64,000 nt of DNA from Cellulosimicrobium cellulans. GTDB lineage: Bacteria > Actinomycetota > Actinomycetes > Actinomycetales > Cellulomonadaceae. The notes under the pieces are model-generated. The model had not been told where the DNA came from, did not search any database, and saw nothing but the letters and a program-made list of their open reading frames with translations. Position numbers and translations under genes: made by a program. Below, piece after piece: positions 34,949 through 44,434 of the stretch; positions within the stretch are counted from its first letter, which is position 1; each line of letters begins with the position of its first letter. The stretch lies in contig NZ_BJNZ01000002.1 in NCBI RefSeq assembly GCF_006539945.1, positions 220,622 to 284,621 on the forward strand, given 5' to 3'.

Positions 34949-35012
34949 GTCGCCAGCGTACGGAGCGCTGCCCGGCTCGCGCCGGGTCGCCCGCCTGTCG
35001 GACGACGGCACC

Positions 35013-35657
35013 TCACCCGATCTCCTCGCCCGCGACGGCCTTGACCGCCAGGCGCTCCTCCTCGCTGACCTCCCACACCTCGTACGCGGAGTGGCCCGCG
35101 AGGAGGATGATCCCGCACCCCAGCACGAGGTCCGGCCAGCCGGACCCGGTCCACGCGGTCACGAGCCCCATCGCGATGACGGCGACGTTGACGAGGACGT
35201 CGTTGCGGGCCGACAGGAACGCGGCCCGGCTCAGCGACCCGCCGTGGTGGCGGACCCGGACGAGGAGCCATGCGCACGCCCCGTTGACCACGACCGCGCC
35301 GAGCGAGGCGAGGACGATCGGCAGCACCTCGGGTGCGGGCGGGTCGCCGAGCCGGCGCACGACCTCCCAGGCGGCGTACAGCGCGGGCACGAGGATGAGC
35401 AGGGCCAGTGCCTTGCCCAGGAGCGCGCGCCGCGCGAGGGGGAAGCCCAGCGCGACGGCGATGAGCAGGTTGATCGCCGTGTCCTCGAGGAAGTCGACGC
35501 TGTCGGCGAGCAGCGACACCGACCCCGCCGCCAGCGCGACGGACAGCTCGACGACGAAGTACGCCAGGTTGAGCGCTGCGACGACCAGGACGACGCGACG
35601 CAGACGACGCGCGACGTCGGCCTCGTCGGGCCGGCGCGCGTCCTGGCCGTTGGTCAC
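35013..35657 (-). CDS. Short cation-efflux (CDF-like) membrane protein
   Basis: 214 residues, about six membrane helices of cation diffusion facilitator type. The helix-2 site LLADSVDFLEDT and the helix-5 site SARNDVLVN carry acidic residues where CDF proteins bind metal. The usual cytoplasmic dimerisation domain of ~90 residues is missing, so this is the short form. The GTG begins 2 bp after the parE stop, so it is probably co-transcribed with parE. Zinc or another divalent ion is the likely substrate, but the changed metal site leaves this open. Confidence 0.82.
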   Translation of the reverse strand: MTNGQDARRPDEADVARRLRRVVLVVAALNLAYFVVELSVALAAGSVSLLADSVDFLEDTAINLLIAVALGFPLARRALLGKALALLILVPALYAAWEVVRRLGDPPAPEVLPIVLASLGAVVVNGACAWLLVRVRHHGGSLSRAAFLSARNDVLVNVAVIAMGLVTAWTGSGWPDLVLGCGIILLAGHSAYEVWEVSEEERLAVKAVAGEEIG

Positions 35658-35659
35658 CG

Positions 35660-37789
35660 TCAGACGTCGATGCGCGCGTGGTCCAGCTCGGCGGCGCCTG
35701 CGACGATGAACTCCTTGCGCGGCGCGACGTCGCTGCCCATGAGCAGCTCGAACACGCGCTCCGCCGCCTCGGCGTGCTCGGCCGTGACGCGGCGCAGCGT
35801 GCGGTGACGCGGGTCCATCGTCGTCTCGGCGAGCTGGTCCGCGTCCATCTCCCCCAGGCCCTTGTAGCGCTGGATGTCGTCCTTGTAGCGGCGCCCGGCC
35901 CTGTCGAGCTTCTTGAGCGTCGCGACGAGCTCGGCCTCGGAGTACGTGTAGATGTACTCGTTCTTGCGGCGTCCGGCGCCGATGACCTCGATCCGGTGCA
36001 GCGGCGGCACGGCCGCGAACACGCGCCCCGCCTCGACGAGCGGCTTCATGTACCGGTAGAAGAGCGTGAGCAGCAGGGTGCGGATGTGGGCGCCGTCGAC
36101 GTCGGCGTCCGTCATGAGCACGATCTTGCCGTAGCGCGCGGCCTCGAGGTCGAACGACCGCCCGGACCCGGCGCCGAGCACCTGGATGATCGCCGTGCAC
36201 TCGGCGTTGCGGAGCATGTCGCTCACGGAGGCCTTCTGCACGTTGAGGATCTTGCCGCGGATGGGCAGGAGCGCCTGGAAGTCGGAGCTGCGCGCGAGGC
36301 GCGCGGTGCCGAGCGCGCTGTCGCCCTCGACGATGAACAGCTCGCTGCGCTCGACGTCGTCGCTGCGGCAGTCGACGAGCTTGGCCGGCAGGGACGACGT
36401 CTCGAGCGCGTTCTTGCGGCGCGAGATCTCCTTCTGCTTGCGCGCGGTGATGCGCGCCCGCATCTCCGCCACGACCTTGTCGAGCAGCAGCGCGGCCTGC
36501 GTCTTCTCGTCGCGCTTGGTCGACGTGAGGAGCGCGTTGAGCTCCTTCTCCACGACGCGCGACACGATGCCGCGCACGGGCGCCGTGCCGAGGACCTCCT
36601 TCGTCTGGCCCTCGAACTGCGGCTCGGCGAGGCGGACGGTGACGACGGCGGTCAGCCCGGCGAGGACGTCGTCCTTCTCGATGCGCTCGGACGCGTCCTT
36701 GGTGGAGACCTTGAGGCGGCGCGCGTTCGTCTCGACCGACTTGCGCAGCACCTTGAGCAGTCCCTGCTCGAACCCGCCGAGGTGAGAGCCGCCCTTGGGT
36801 GTGGCGATGATGTTGACGAAGCTGCGGACCTCGGTCTCGTACCCCGTGCCCCAGCGCAGCGCGACATCGACCTCGCAGTCGCGCTGCACGGCCTGCGGCG
36901 TCATGTGACCGCGGTCGTCGAGCACCGGGACGGTCTCCGTGAACGAGCCCGAGCCCGTGAGGTGCCACGTCGCGGTGACGGGCGTGTCCGGCGCGAGGAA
37001 GTCGACGAAGTCGACCGACCCGCCGGTGTGCACGAACGTCTCCTCGTGCGGCCCGGACTCCCCCGGCGTGCCGGGGACGCCGCGCTCGTCGCGCACGGTG
37101 ATCTCGAGGCCGGGGACGAGGAACGTCGTCTGGCGCACGCGGGTGACGAGCTCGTCGTAGGAGAAGACGGCGGTCTTGAGGAAGATCTGACGGTCCGCCC
37201 AGTAGCGCACGCGCGTGCCGGTGACGCCGCGCTTCGTCTTCCCGACGACCGCGAGCTCGGAACCCGAGACGAACGGCTCGAACGGGGCGTCCGGCGTCGG
37301 GCCCGCCTTCGGGTCCGTGAAGATGCCGGGCTCGCCGCGGTGGAACGTCATGCGGTGCGTCTTGCCGCCGCGGTCCACCTCGACGTCCAGACGCGACGAG
37401 AGCGCGTTCACGACGGAGGCCCCGACGCCGTGGAGACCGCCCGACGCGGTGTACGAGCCACCGCCGAACTTGCCGCCCGCGTGCAGCTTGGTGAAGACGA
37501 CCTCGACGCCGGACAGGCCGGTCTTGGGCTCGATGTCGACGGGGATGCCACGACCGTCGTCCTCGACCGTCACGGACGAGTCGGCGTGCAGCACGACGAG
37601 GATCTTGGAGCAGTTCCCGGCGAGCGCCTCGTCGACGGAGTTGTCGATGATCTCCCACAGGCAGTGCATGAGGCCGCGCGAGTCGGTGGTCCCGATGTAC
37701 ATGCCGGGGCGCTTGCGCACGGCCTCGAGACCCTCGAGCACGGACAGGTGCCGAGCGGTGTAGCTGGACTCAGCGGAGGTGGTCGTCAC
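35660..37789 (-). CDS. parE: DNA topoisomerase IV subunit B (type IIA, ATPase subunit)
   Basis: 709 residues. GHKL ATPase domain (EIIDNSVDEALAG, DDGRGIPV, GGLHGVGASVVNALS), transducer domain, then TOPRIM with EGDSALGTA and the metal-binding DADVDGAHI, ending in KGLGEMDADQLAETTMDP. The ALGTA variant of the usual AGGSA is normal for actinobacterial ParE. With ParC it decatenates chromosomes; parC is not next to it. The GTG at 37789 lies 7 nt after TAGGCT on the minus strand (37797-37802), a leaderless start that is better than upstream in-frame starts. Alternative label: a second GyrB. Confidence 0.93.
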   Translation of the reverse strand: MTTTSAESSYTARHLSVLEGLEAVRKRPGMYIGTTDSRGLMHCLWEIIDNSVDEALAGNCSKILVVLHADSSVTVEDDGRGIPVDIEPKTGLSGVEVVFTKLHAGGKFGGGSYTASGGLHGVGASVVNALSSRLDVEVDRGGKTHRMTFHRGEPGIFTDPKAGPTPDAPFEPFVSGSELAVVGKTKRGVTGTRVRYWADRQIFLKTAVFSYDELVTRVRQTTFLVPGLEITVRDERGVPGTPGESGPHEETFVHTGGSVDFVDFLAPDTPVTATWHLTGSGSFTETVPVLDDRGHMTPQAVQRDCEVDVALRWGTGYETEVRSFVNIIATPKGGSHLGGFEQGLLKVLRKSVETNARRLKVSTKDASERIEKDDVLAGLTAVVTVRLAEPQFEGQTKEVLGTAPVRGIVSRVVEKELNALLTSTKRDEKTQAALLLDKVVAEMRARITARKQKEISRRKNALETSSLPAKLVDCRSDDVERSELFIVEGDSALGTARLARSSDFQALLPIRGKILNVQKASVSDMLRNAECTAIIQVLGAGSGRSFDLEAARYGKIVLMTDADVDGAHIRTLLLTLFYRYMKPLVEAGRVFAAVPPLHRIEVIGAGRRKNEYIYTYSEAELVATLKKLDRAGRRYKDDIQRYKGLGEMDADQLAETTMDPRHRTLRRVTAEHAEAAERVFELLMGSDVAPRKEFIVAGAAELDHARIDV

Positions 37790-37986
37790 GGCGGCAAGCC
37801 TAGACGAGCGCACCCACACCCTTGCGCTCCCCCGCCGCGGGCCCGCGGCTGCGGCCACGGCGCGGCTCCGCTCGGGAGGCGTCACGGACCCGGCGCGGGC
37901 CGTGCACGGACCCGAGGCGCTTCGCGGGTAGCGAACCGGGCCCCCGTGGGGGACGAATCCTCAGGGGCGGATGGTTTGATGTTCAT

Positions 37987-38199
37987 GTGACTGCTACGAC
38001 GACCACCACCGAACCGCTGACCGCGGCCGACCGCTGCGACCGCTGCGGGGCCCAGGCGTACGTCCGCGTGGTCCTGCCGAGCGGTGAGCTGCTGTTCTGC
38101 GGCCACCACGCGCGGGCGCACGCCGAGGCCTACACCGACCTCGCGACGTCCATCCAGGACGAGACCGACAAGCTGCTCGCGGAGCACGGCGCGCGCTGA
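37987..38199 (+). CDS. DUF7455 small zinc-ribbon-like protein
   Basis: 70 residues. A Thr-rich N-terminus precedes CDRCGAQAY and FCGHHARAH, which supply two Cys and Cys/His/His for a probable zinc site, then a C-terminal helix. This small family is widely encoded next to sigA and parE in actinobacteria. Function unknown. The GTG is 6 nt after TTTGAT (37975-37980), a weak -10 in the leaderless position. It is divergent from parE and convergent with sigA. Confidence 0.85.
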   Translation: MTATTTTTEPLTAADRCDRCGAQAYVRVVLPSGELLFCGHHARAHAEAYTDLATSIQDETDKLLAEHGAR

Positions 38200-38312
38200 C
38201 GCGCCGCTCGCACCGCAGGGCCCCGGCCGCCTCGCCGCGAGCGGGGTCCGTCAGGGGCCACGAGGACCGGCTCCACCGCCCGGTCCGGCGGCCGACAGCC
38301 GACGACGACACG

Positions 38313-38348
38313 ACGAAGGCCCCGAGGAGCTCTCCTCGGGGCCTTCGT
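38313..38348. terminator. Bidirectional terminator hairpin
   Basis: A perfect 17-bp stem (38313-38329 with 38332-38348) between the convergent DUF7455 and sigA genes. Confidence 0.85.
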
Positions 38349-38405
38349 GCGTCTCGACGCTTCTCGCCCTCGGGCGGCCGGGCCGGCCGCCCGAGGGCGG
38401 GGACG

Positions 38406-39974
38406 TCAGTCGAGGTAGTCGCGCAGGACCTGCGAGCGGCTCGGGTGCCGCAGCTTCGACATGGTCTTCGACTCGATCTGCCGGATGCGCTCGCGCGTCA
38501 CGCCGTAGACCTTGCCGATCTCGTCGAGCGTCTTGGGCTGCCCGTCGGACAGGCCGAAGCGCATCGAGACGACGCCCGCCTCGCGCTCGCTGAGGGTGTC
38601 GAGCACCTGGTGGAGCTGCTCCTGCAGGAGCGTGAAGCTCACGGCGTCGGCCGGGACGATCGCCTCGGAGTCCTCGATGAGGTCACCGAACTCGCTGTCG
38701 CCGTCCTCACCGAGGGGCGTGTGCAGCGAGATGGGCTCGCGGCCGTACTTCTGGACCTCGACGACCTTCTCCGGGGTCATGTCGAGCTCCTTGGCGAGCT
38801 CCTCGGGCGTGGGCTCCCGGCCCAGGTCCTGCAGCATCTGCCGCTGCACGCGCGCGAGCTTGTTGATGACCTCGACCATGTGCACCGGGATACGGATCGT
38901 GCGCGCCTGGTCCGCCATCGCGCGCGTGATCGCCTGGCGGATCCACCACGTCGCGTACGTCGAGAACTTGTAGCCCTTGGTGTAGTCGAACTTCTCCACC
39001 GCACGGATCAGACCGAGGTTGCCCTCCTGGATCAGGTCCAGGAACAGCATGCCGCGACCCGTGTACCGCTTGGCCAGCGACACCACCAGACGCAGGTTCG
39101 CCTCGAGCAGGTGGTTCTTCGCGCGCTTGCCGTCGTGCGCGATCCACTGGAGCTCGCGCTTGAGCTTGCGGTCCAGGTCGTCGCCCTCGGCCGCGAGCTT
39201 CTCCTCCGCGAACAGGCCGGCCTCGATCCGCTTCGCGAGCTCGACCTCCTGCTCCGCGTTCAGCAGCGCGACCTTGCCGATCTGCTTGAGGTAGTCCTTG
39301 ACCGGGTCGGCCGTCGCACCGGCGGTCACGACCTGCTGGACCGGCGCGTCGTCCTCGTCGGCGTCCGACACGACGAAGCCCGTCTCCTCGGGCTCCTCGG
39401 TCGCGGCACCGGCGGCAGGCTTCTTCGCGCCCGAGCCCGCGGCCGCGTCCTCCTCGTCCTCGGTCACGTCGATCTCGAGGTCCTCGACCTCGACCTCGGC
39501 GTCGTCCTCGTCGTCGTCCTTCTTCTTGGCGCGCGCGGGCGTCGCCTTCGCCTTGGCCGGGGACTTCGCCGCGGTCTTGCGGGCGGCGGGCTTCGCGGGT
39601 CCGGTGGACGGCGCGGCCTCGGCCGCGTCGCCCTCGGTCGCCGGGGCGGCCTTGGCGGCGGTCGTCGTGCGACGCGTCGTCGACGACGTCGACTTCGCGG
39701 CGGCGGGCTTGGTGCGCGCCGTCGTCGTGCTGCGCGGCGAGGCCGCCGCGGCGACCTTCGTCGTGGTCGGGATGTCGACCTCGACGCCGGCGCCTGCGAG
39801 CGCGCGGAAGACCGCCTTCAGCCGCTTGGCGTCGTTGACGGCGGCCTGCTCGCACGCGGTGCGGAAGCTCTCGGCGTCGACGCGACCGTTCGCGCTGCCG
39901 CGCCGCAGGAGCTCCTGCAGGGCGGGGTGCTCGAACTCTCGCGGAAGTGCGGAAATCGGGGTTGAGGGCGCCAC
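38406..39974 (-). CDS. sigA: Primary RNA polymerase sigma factor SigA/RpoD
   Basis: 522 residues. Region 1.1 (about 10-70) is followed by a long Ala/Lys/Thr then Asp/Glu-rich linker (about 75-205). Then come region 1.2 ([16 protein letters not shown]), region 2 with -10 recognition ([32 protein letters not shown]), region 3 and region 4.2 ([33 protein letters not shown]). This is the main housekeeping sigma factor. I chose the GTG at 39974 because AAAGG lies 8-9 nt upstream. A TTG at 39992 would add six residues. The charged linker resembles the long N-terminal region of other actinobacterial SigA/HrdB proteins. Confidence 0.96.
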   Translation of the reverse strand: MAPSTPISALPREFEHPALQELLRRGSANGRVDAESFRTACEQAAVNDAKRLKAVFRALAGAGVEVDIPTTTKVAAAASPRSTTTARTKPAAAKSTSSTTRRTTTAAKAAPATEGDAAEAAPSTGPAKPAARKTAAKSPAKAKATPARAKKKDDDEDDAEVEVEDLEIDVTEDEEDAAAGSGAKKPAAGAATEEPEETGFVVSDADEDDAPVQQVVTAGATADPVKDYLKQIGKVALLNAEQEVELAKRIEAGLFAEEKLAAEGDDLDRKLKRELQWIAHDGKRAKNHLLEANLRLVVSLAKRYTGRGMLFLDLIQEGNLGLIRAVEKFDYTKGYKFSTYATWWIRQAITRAMADQARTIRIPVHMVEVINKLARVQRQMLQDLGREPTPEELAKELDMTPEKVVEVQKYGREPISLHTPLGEDGDSEFGDLIEDSEAIVPADAVSFTLLQEQLHQVLDTLSEREAGVVSMRFGLSDGQPKTLDEIGKVYGVTRERIRQIESKTMSKLRHPSRSQVLRDYLD

Positions 39975-40030
39975 AAACCGACCTTTCGGCAATCATGGGG
40001 GGCGGTAGGGCCGCCAGAGCGGGGACGTGA

Positions 40031-40066
40031 ACCGTGAAGTGCGGGCTTCTCGTGGACTCTCACGGT
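40031..40066 (-). promoter_or_regulatory. Hairpin in the sigA leader
   Basis: ACCGTGA (40031-40037) pairs with TCACGGT (40060-40066) around a 22-nt loop, inside the predicted sigA 5' leader. Confidence 0.35.
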
Positions 40067-40094
40067 GAGTCGTCGGGCTCTAGCGGATACCTAT

Positions 40095-40100
40095 ATTGTA
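40095..40100 (-). promoter_or_regulatory. Probable -10 of the sigA promoter
   Basis: TACAAT on the minus strand, a near-consensus -10 in an unusually AT-rich pocket (40084-40100). It would give sigA a leader of about 115 nt. No good -35 is visible at 16-18 bp. Confidence 0.6.
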
Positions 40101-40245
40101 CCGGCGATCCGTGCACCGGGCGCCGCGACACGGGGTGAGGTCGGACCTGACCGCCGCTCGGCGGTCCCGCACACCACGTCTCGGCGACGTCCGTCACCCG
40201 GGTCCTGGCCTGTACAACGGCCGGGCACCCGCGAAGATTCCCTGC

Positions 40246-40647
40246 TCAGGCCCCCGCGGCGCGCTCGGGCTTGACGGCCAGCACCGGGCACGGCGCGTCG
40301 AGCAGGATGCGCTGGGCGTTCGACCCGAGGATGAGCTTGCCGACCGGGCTGCGGCGGCGCAGGCCGATGACGATGAGGTCCGCGGAGGCGCGCTCGGCCG
40401 CGCTCACGAGGTCGTCGGCGAGGTCGGACGTCCCCCGCTCGCGCCGCAGCGTCGTCCCCGTGCCCTCGAGCCGCTCCTCGACCCGGCGCAGGTCGTCCTC
40501 GTGCGCGGCGGCGAGCTCGGGCGTCGACGTCGAGCCCTCCGTGACCACGACCACGAGCTCGGTGCCGCGACGGACCGCCTCGGTGGCCGCGCTGTCGAGA
40601 GCCTCGCGGCCCTCGGGCGTGCTCAGGTGCGCGACGACGACGCTCAT
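40246..40647 (-). CDS. Universal stress protein (UspA family)
   Basis: 133 residues, a single Usp domain of Rossmann-like fold. MSVVVAHLSTPEGREALDSAATEAV starts the domain, and the C-terminal ATP-binding motif GLRRRSPVGKLILGSNAQRILLDAPCPVLAV is complete (G-2X-G-9X-G-S type). It is therefore probably an ATP-binding member. Usp proteins help cells survive starvation and stress. The ATG has GGAGG upstream. It lies 94 bp downstream of the DUF4192 gene on the same strand and 271 bp from sigA. Confidence 0.92.
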   Translation of the reverse strand: MSVVVAHLSTPEGREALDSAATEAVRRGTELVVVVTEGSTSTPELAAAHEDDLRRVEERLEGTGTTLRRERGTSDLADDLVSAAERASADLIVIGLRRRSPVGKLILGSNAQRILLDAPCPVLAVKPERAAGA

Positions 40648-40741
40648 GTGTCCTCCGGAACGGCTCGTGGGCGCGGCCGGCCGCGGGCGGCGACCGCAGG
40701 TCGTGTTGCGGTCGAACCTACCCGAACCCGCGCGCCCCGGC

Positions 40742-41917
40742 TCACACGTCGGCGCGGATCCAGCCCGGCGGCACACCGGCGTCGAGCGCGCTCGACAGCA
40801 GGAGGGCGAGCCGGTACGTCGGGTCCTCCGCGAGCGCCTCGTCGAGCCGGCGTCCCGCCCGGCCGCCGTCCCCGTGCCACCAGGCGACCAGCGCGAGTAG
40901 CGTGAGCGCCGGCGCGGTGCTCCCGCGCGGTGCGTGAGCCACGACCGCCTCCAGCACGGCGCGGGCCGGTCCCGTGACGGTCGGGTCGGGCGCCAGACCC
41001 GCTGCCGGGTCGACGATCGACGCGATCGCGCGCGCCGTCCCGGCGTCGACGTCGCCACCGTGCACCGTGCGGTCCGCGAGGTCGCCCGTCCCGGGCACGA
41101 GCGAGACGAGCACGGCGTCGCGCACCGGGACCGCCTCGAGCCCCGCCGCGAGCCGGCCCAGGACCGTGGCCGGAGGCAGTCCCGCCCCGGTCCGCGCGTC
41201 GGGTGCCTGGCCCCCCGCGCGGTCCCGCTCGTGCTGCGCTGCACGGGCGACCGCCGCACGCCACTCGGCCAGGCTCTCGACCCGGCGGGCGACGGGGTCC
41301 GGGTCGGCCCAGGCGTCGTTCGGGCCGACCCCGCGGGCGCGGTCCCGTACCCGCCGCGCGGCACGCGCCGCTCGTCGGCGCTCGTCGGCACCCGCGCGCG
41401 GGATCCGCAGCGCCTCCTCCCGCGAGTCCGCGAGCGCCGCCCCGGCGAGGACCATGTGCGCGCCCACCTCGCTCGACTCGAGCTCGCGCAGCGGGCGCCC
41501 GCCCGGCGGGCAGCACTCGTCCTCGACGCAGTCGAGCGCGTACCAGCCGCTCGGCGCCACGACCCAGACGTCCACCGGGCCGTGGTGCGGCTCGACGGCC
41601 TCGCGGCAGTGCTGAACGGCGGCCCTCGCGACGGTGGCCTCGACGCCGCCGGATCGCAGCGGGGCGTCCGTGTAGACCACGAGGACGACCCGTTCCGCAC
41701 CGTCCGCGGCGAGGTGTCCGACGACGGACCGCGCGAGCTGCGGGCCGTGCTCGAGGTCGGCGACGTCGGCGACGTCGACCCGGACGACGAGCCCGATCCG
41801 ACCGCGCGGCGGGCGCAGCCCGACGAGGACGACGCTGTCCTGCGGTCGGTAGCCGAGCCGGTAGGGAACGAAGGCGAGGAGCTCGCGCGGGCCCTGGGCC
41901 CGGATCAGGGTGGTCAT
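40742..41917 (-). CDS. DUF4192 family protein
   Basis: 391 residues, soluble, no membrane helices. The N-terminus TTLIRAQGPRELLAFVPYRLGYRPQDSVVLVGL is the diagnostic DUF4192 start. WYALDCVEDECCPPGGRPL with three cysteines sits in the middle, and an Ala/Arg-rich region plus a C-terminal helical segment with ALLALVAWWHGDG complete the protein. The family is restricted to actinobacteria and has no known function. No clear Shine-Dalgarno or leaderless -10 precedes the ATG. Divergent from the lipoprotein gene at 42069. Confidence 0.9.
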   Translation of the reverse strand: MTTLIRAQGPRELLAFVPYRLGYRPQDSVVLVGLRPPRGRIGLVVRVDVADVADLEHGPQLARSVVGHLAADGAERVVLVVYTDAPLRSGGVEATVARAAVQHCREAVEPHHGPVDVWVVAPSGWYALDCVEDECCPPGGRPLRELESSEVGAHMVLAGAALADSREEALRIPRAGADERRRAARAARRVRDRARGVGPNDAWADPDPVARRVESLAEWRAAVARAAQHERDRAGGQAPDARTGAGLPPATVLGRLAAGLEAVPVRDAVLVSLVPGTGDLADRTVHGGDVDAGTARAIASIVDPAAGLAPDPTVTGPARAVLEAVVAHAPRGSTAPALTLLALVAWWHGDGGRAGRRLDEALAEDPTYRLALLLSSALDAGVPPGWIRADV

Positions 41918-42068
41918 GAGCCCATCCCAGCCCGTCCCGGGGCCGCGCGGGGAGAGCGCGCGGACGCCTGTGGACGCCCTGCGTCCGGCGAGTCGCCGGA
42001 ACGCGCCCTGTGGTCCAGCCCCGGGGCCGGTGGTGGCTCGCGGAGGCCCGGGTGACTACGGTGTGCGC

Positions 42069-42641
42069 GTGCCACCACGAACCCGAGCCCGCGTGCGGCG
42101 TGCGGACCCGTCCGCTCGTGCTGCCGCCGTCGTCCTCGTCGTGGCGCTGCTCGGCACGACGCTCGCGGGCTGCCGGTCCGACCCGGGCGACGTCCAGGGG
42201 GCCGCCGGGCCCCGCGCCACGCCGGAGTCCCCCGCGTCCGAGGCGGCCGGGGTCCCGGGCACGCCGCTGCCCGACTACGACGCGGCGTCGGCGGTCGGCG
42301 ACCTCGTGGAGGGCTTCCCGGCGGAGCTCGTCACGGTCCCCCCGGGCGCCCAGGTGCTCGCGAGCTCGGCCCGGCCCTCGGAGGACGGCACGCTCGTGGA
42401 CGTCACCCTCAACCTGCGCTCGGACGAGCCCGTCGACGCCCTCACCGCCTACTACACCGACGCGCTCGGCGCCGCCGGGTTCGAGGTGTCGCCCTCGAGC
42501 GTCCCGAGCGCGCTCACGTCCCTCACGACGTTCGTCCGGACGCCCGCCCCCGACTCCCCCACCGAGTCGCTGGCCGTCGGCGTCTTCGACGACGAGACCG
42601 AGCGCCTGGTGACGATCAGCGGGCAGGTCGCGGCGGGCTGA
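42069..42641 (+). CDS. Putative lipoprotein of unknown function
   Basis: 190 residues. Basic N-terminus, hydrophobic stretch AAAVVLVVALLGTTLAGC with a lipobox cysteine at about residue 32, a disordered linker, then a small alpha/beta domain (about 70-190). Its sequence VTLNLRSDEPVDALTAYYTDALGAAGFEV suggests a repeat-like beta-alpha-beta unit. I do not recognise a family. The GTG at 42069 is 6 nt after TACGGT (42057-42062), a leaderless start. The prenyl synthase gene follows 54 bp later with its own promoter-like element. Confidence 0.8.
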   Translation: MPPRTRARVRRADPSARAAAVVLVVALLGTTLAGCRSDPGDVQGAAGPRATPESPASEAAGVPGTPLPDYDAASAVGDLVEGFPAELVTVPPGAQVLASSARPSEDGTLVDVTLNLRSDEPVDALTAYYTDALGAAGFEVSPSSVPSALTSLTTFVRTPAPDSPTESLAVGVFDDETERLVTISGQVAAG

Positions 42642-42695
42642 GGCTCCGACCGTGGTACGACGCCCCGAGGCGGCCGCACCGCATAGGCTTCCCCC

Positions 42696-43874
42696 GTGCC
42701 GAACCCGTCGCTGCCGACCTCGTCCTCGCCCGAGCCCCTCGCCTCGGAGGCTGCTCAGAGCGTCTCCGACCCGGGCGCGAGCGCGCTCGTCGACCGGGAG
42801 GGCGTGCGTGCCGGGGTCGACGAGGCCCTGCGCGTCGCGACCGTCGTGCTGCGCGACCAGCTCTCCTCCACGCACCCCGACGCGGACCCGCTCGCCGACG
42901 CGACGGACGAGCTGGTCGCCGGGGGCAAGCGCTTGCGGGCCGCCTTCTGCTACTGGTCCTGGCGTGCGCACGGCGGCGACCCGGAGGGCCCGCACCGCGA
43001 CGTCGTGCTCCGGACGGGTGCGGCGCTCGAGCTGTTCCAGGCCGCGGCGCTCTTCCACGACGACGTCATGGACGCCTCCGACACGCGGCGCGGGCACCCG
43101 ACCGCGCACCGCGCGTTCGGGGCGCGGCACCGCGCGCTCGGCTGGTCGGGCGACGCCGACCGGTACGGCGAGAACACGGCGATCCTGCTCGGAGACCTCG
43201 CGCTCATCGCGAGCCACCGCGAGCTGGGCGACGCGCTCGACGCCCTCCCCACCGACGTCGCGACGCGGTCGCGCGTCGTGTTCGGGCGCATGCAGACCGA
43301 GGTGATCGTGGGGCAGTACCTCGACGTGCAGTCGCAGGTGCTGCCGTGGGGCGACGACCCCGCGGCCGACGAGGAGCGCGCGCGGGCCGTGATCCGGTCG
43401 AAGTCCGCGCGCTACAGCGTCGAGCACCCGATCGCGCTCGGCGCGGCGCTCGCCGGGGCCGACGACGTCGCCGTCGCCGCGACGAGCGCGTTCGGGCTGC
43501 CCGTGGGCGAGGCGTTCCAGCTCCGCGACGACGTGCTCGGCGTGTTCGGGGACGCGCGCGTCACGGGGAAGCCCGCGGGCGACGACCTGCGCGAGGGCAA
43601 GCGCACGGTGCTCGTCGTGCGCGCGCTCGCCGCGGCGACGCCCGCGCAGCGCGACCTCCTGCTCACGCACCTGGGCGACCCGGACCTCGACGCGCGCACG
43701 GTCGAGGATCTGCGCGCCGTGCTCGTCGAGACCGGTGCGCGCGACGCCGTGGAGTCGCTCATCGCCGAGCTCACCGACCGGGCGTCGTCGGCCCTCGCCG
43801 GTGCCGGGCTCGACGAGCCCGGGGCCACGATGCTCGGGCTGCTCGCGCGGGCCGCCGTCCAGCGCACCGCCTGA
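42696..43874 (+). CDS. Polyprenyl diphosphate synthase (trans-isoprenyl)
   Basis: 392 residues, all-helical isoprenoid synthase fold. The first Asp-rich motif HDDVMDAS (Asp122-Asp126) and the second, QLRDDVLG, bind the Mg-diphosphates. GGKRLRA (77-83) binds isopentenyl diphosphate. Makes a linear prenyl chain, for menaquinone, decaprenyl or carotenoid use. The product length cannot be read. The mycobacterial counterpart by position is idsA2 (Rv2173), next to Rv2175c and pknL as here. The GTG is 6 nt after TAGGCT (42684-42689), leaderless. Confidence 0.93.
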   Translation: MPNPSLPTSSSPEPLASEAAQSVSDPGASALVDREGVRAGVDEALRVATVVLRDQLSSTHPDADPLADATDELVAGGKRLRAAFCYWSWRAHGGDPEGPHRDVVLRTGAALELFQAAALFHDDVMDASDTRRGHPTAHRAFGARHRALGWSGDADRYGENTAILLGDLALIASHRELGDALDALPTDVATRSRVVFGRMQTEVIVGQYLDVQSQVLPWGDDPAADEERARAVIRSKSARYSVEHPIALGAALAGADDVAVAATSAFGLPVGEAFQLRDDVLGVFGDARVTGKPAGDDLREGKRTVLVVRALAAATPAQRDLLLTHLGDPDLDARTVEDLRAVLVETGARDAVESLIAELTDRASSALAGAGLDEPGATMLGLLARAAVQRTA

Positions 43875-43916
43875 CGCGAGGCAGAGCAGGTCGGACGAGC
43901 GCGTCGGACGCGCGGC

Positions 43917-44342
43917 TCAGAGCTCGGACTGCGCGACGCGCCGTACGCGCGCCTTGTGGCCGCTCAGGAGCGTGTCGAACGGCGGCTCCCCCAGCTCGGC
44001 GTGCGGCGCGAACAGCCACTCGAGGATCTCGGCGTCGTCGAAGCCGGCGTCGGTGAGCACGACGATCGTCCCCTGGAGGCTCGACAGGACGCCGACGCGG
44101 CCGCTCTCGTCCGGGCGCCCGGCGTTCGCCGGGTCGACGAGGTGCAGCGGCACGAGGAACCGGGCCGGGATCTGGAACGTCGTCCGCTCACCACGCTTCA
44201 CGCCGACGACGCGGCGCTCCTGGACGATCCGGCGCACCTTGCCGACGTCGGTGCCGAGCGCCTCGGCGACGTCGGGGAGGGTCAGCCACTCGCCGACCAG
44301 GTCGTCGAGGGTCGGGCGGGGGCTGGGGTCACGGTCGGTCAC
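43917..44342 (-). CDS. Rv2175c-like DNA-binding protein
   Basis: 141 residues. An N-terminal winged helix-turn-helix (about 15-60: WLTLPDVAEALGTDVGKVRRIVQERRVVGVKRG) and a C-terminal helical domain (LSSLQGTIVVLTDAGFDDAEILEWLF) match the Rv2175c family. In mycobacteria Rv2175c is phosphorylated on a Thr near its N-terminus by PknL, which abolishes DNA binding. Here Thr3 or Thr11 could serve. It is divergent from the PknL-like kinase, 92 bp start to start. The GTG at 44342 lies 6 nt after TAGGCT (minus strand, 44349-44354), leaderless. Confidence 0.9.
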   Translation of the reverse strand: MTDRDPSPRPTLDDLVGEWLTLPDVAEALGTDVGKVRRIVQERRVVGVKRGERTTFQIPARFLVPLHLVDPANAGRPDESGRVGVLSSLQGTIVVLTDAGFDDAEILEWLFAPHAELGEPPFDTLLSGHKARVRRVAQSEL

Positions 44343-44434
44343 CGGGCAAGCCTACGGCGTGCCTCCACACGACACCCACGCCGTGCACGCCCGCGCTCAC
44401 CGGATCGCGACGCCCGGCCACCTAGACTCTCCCC

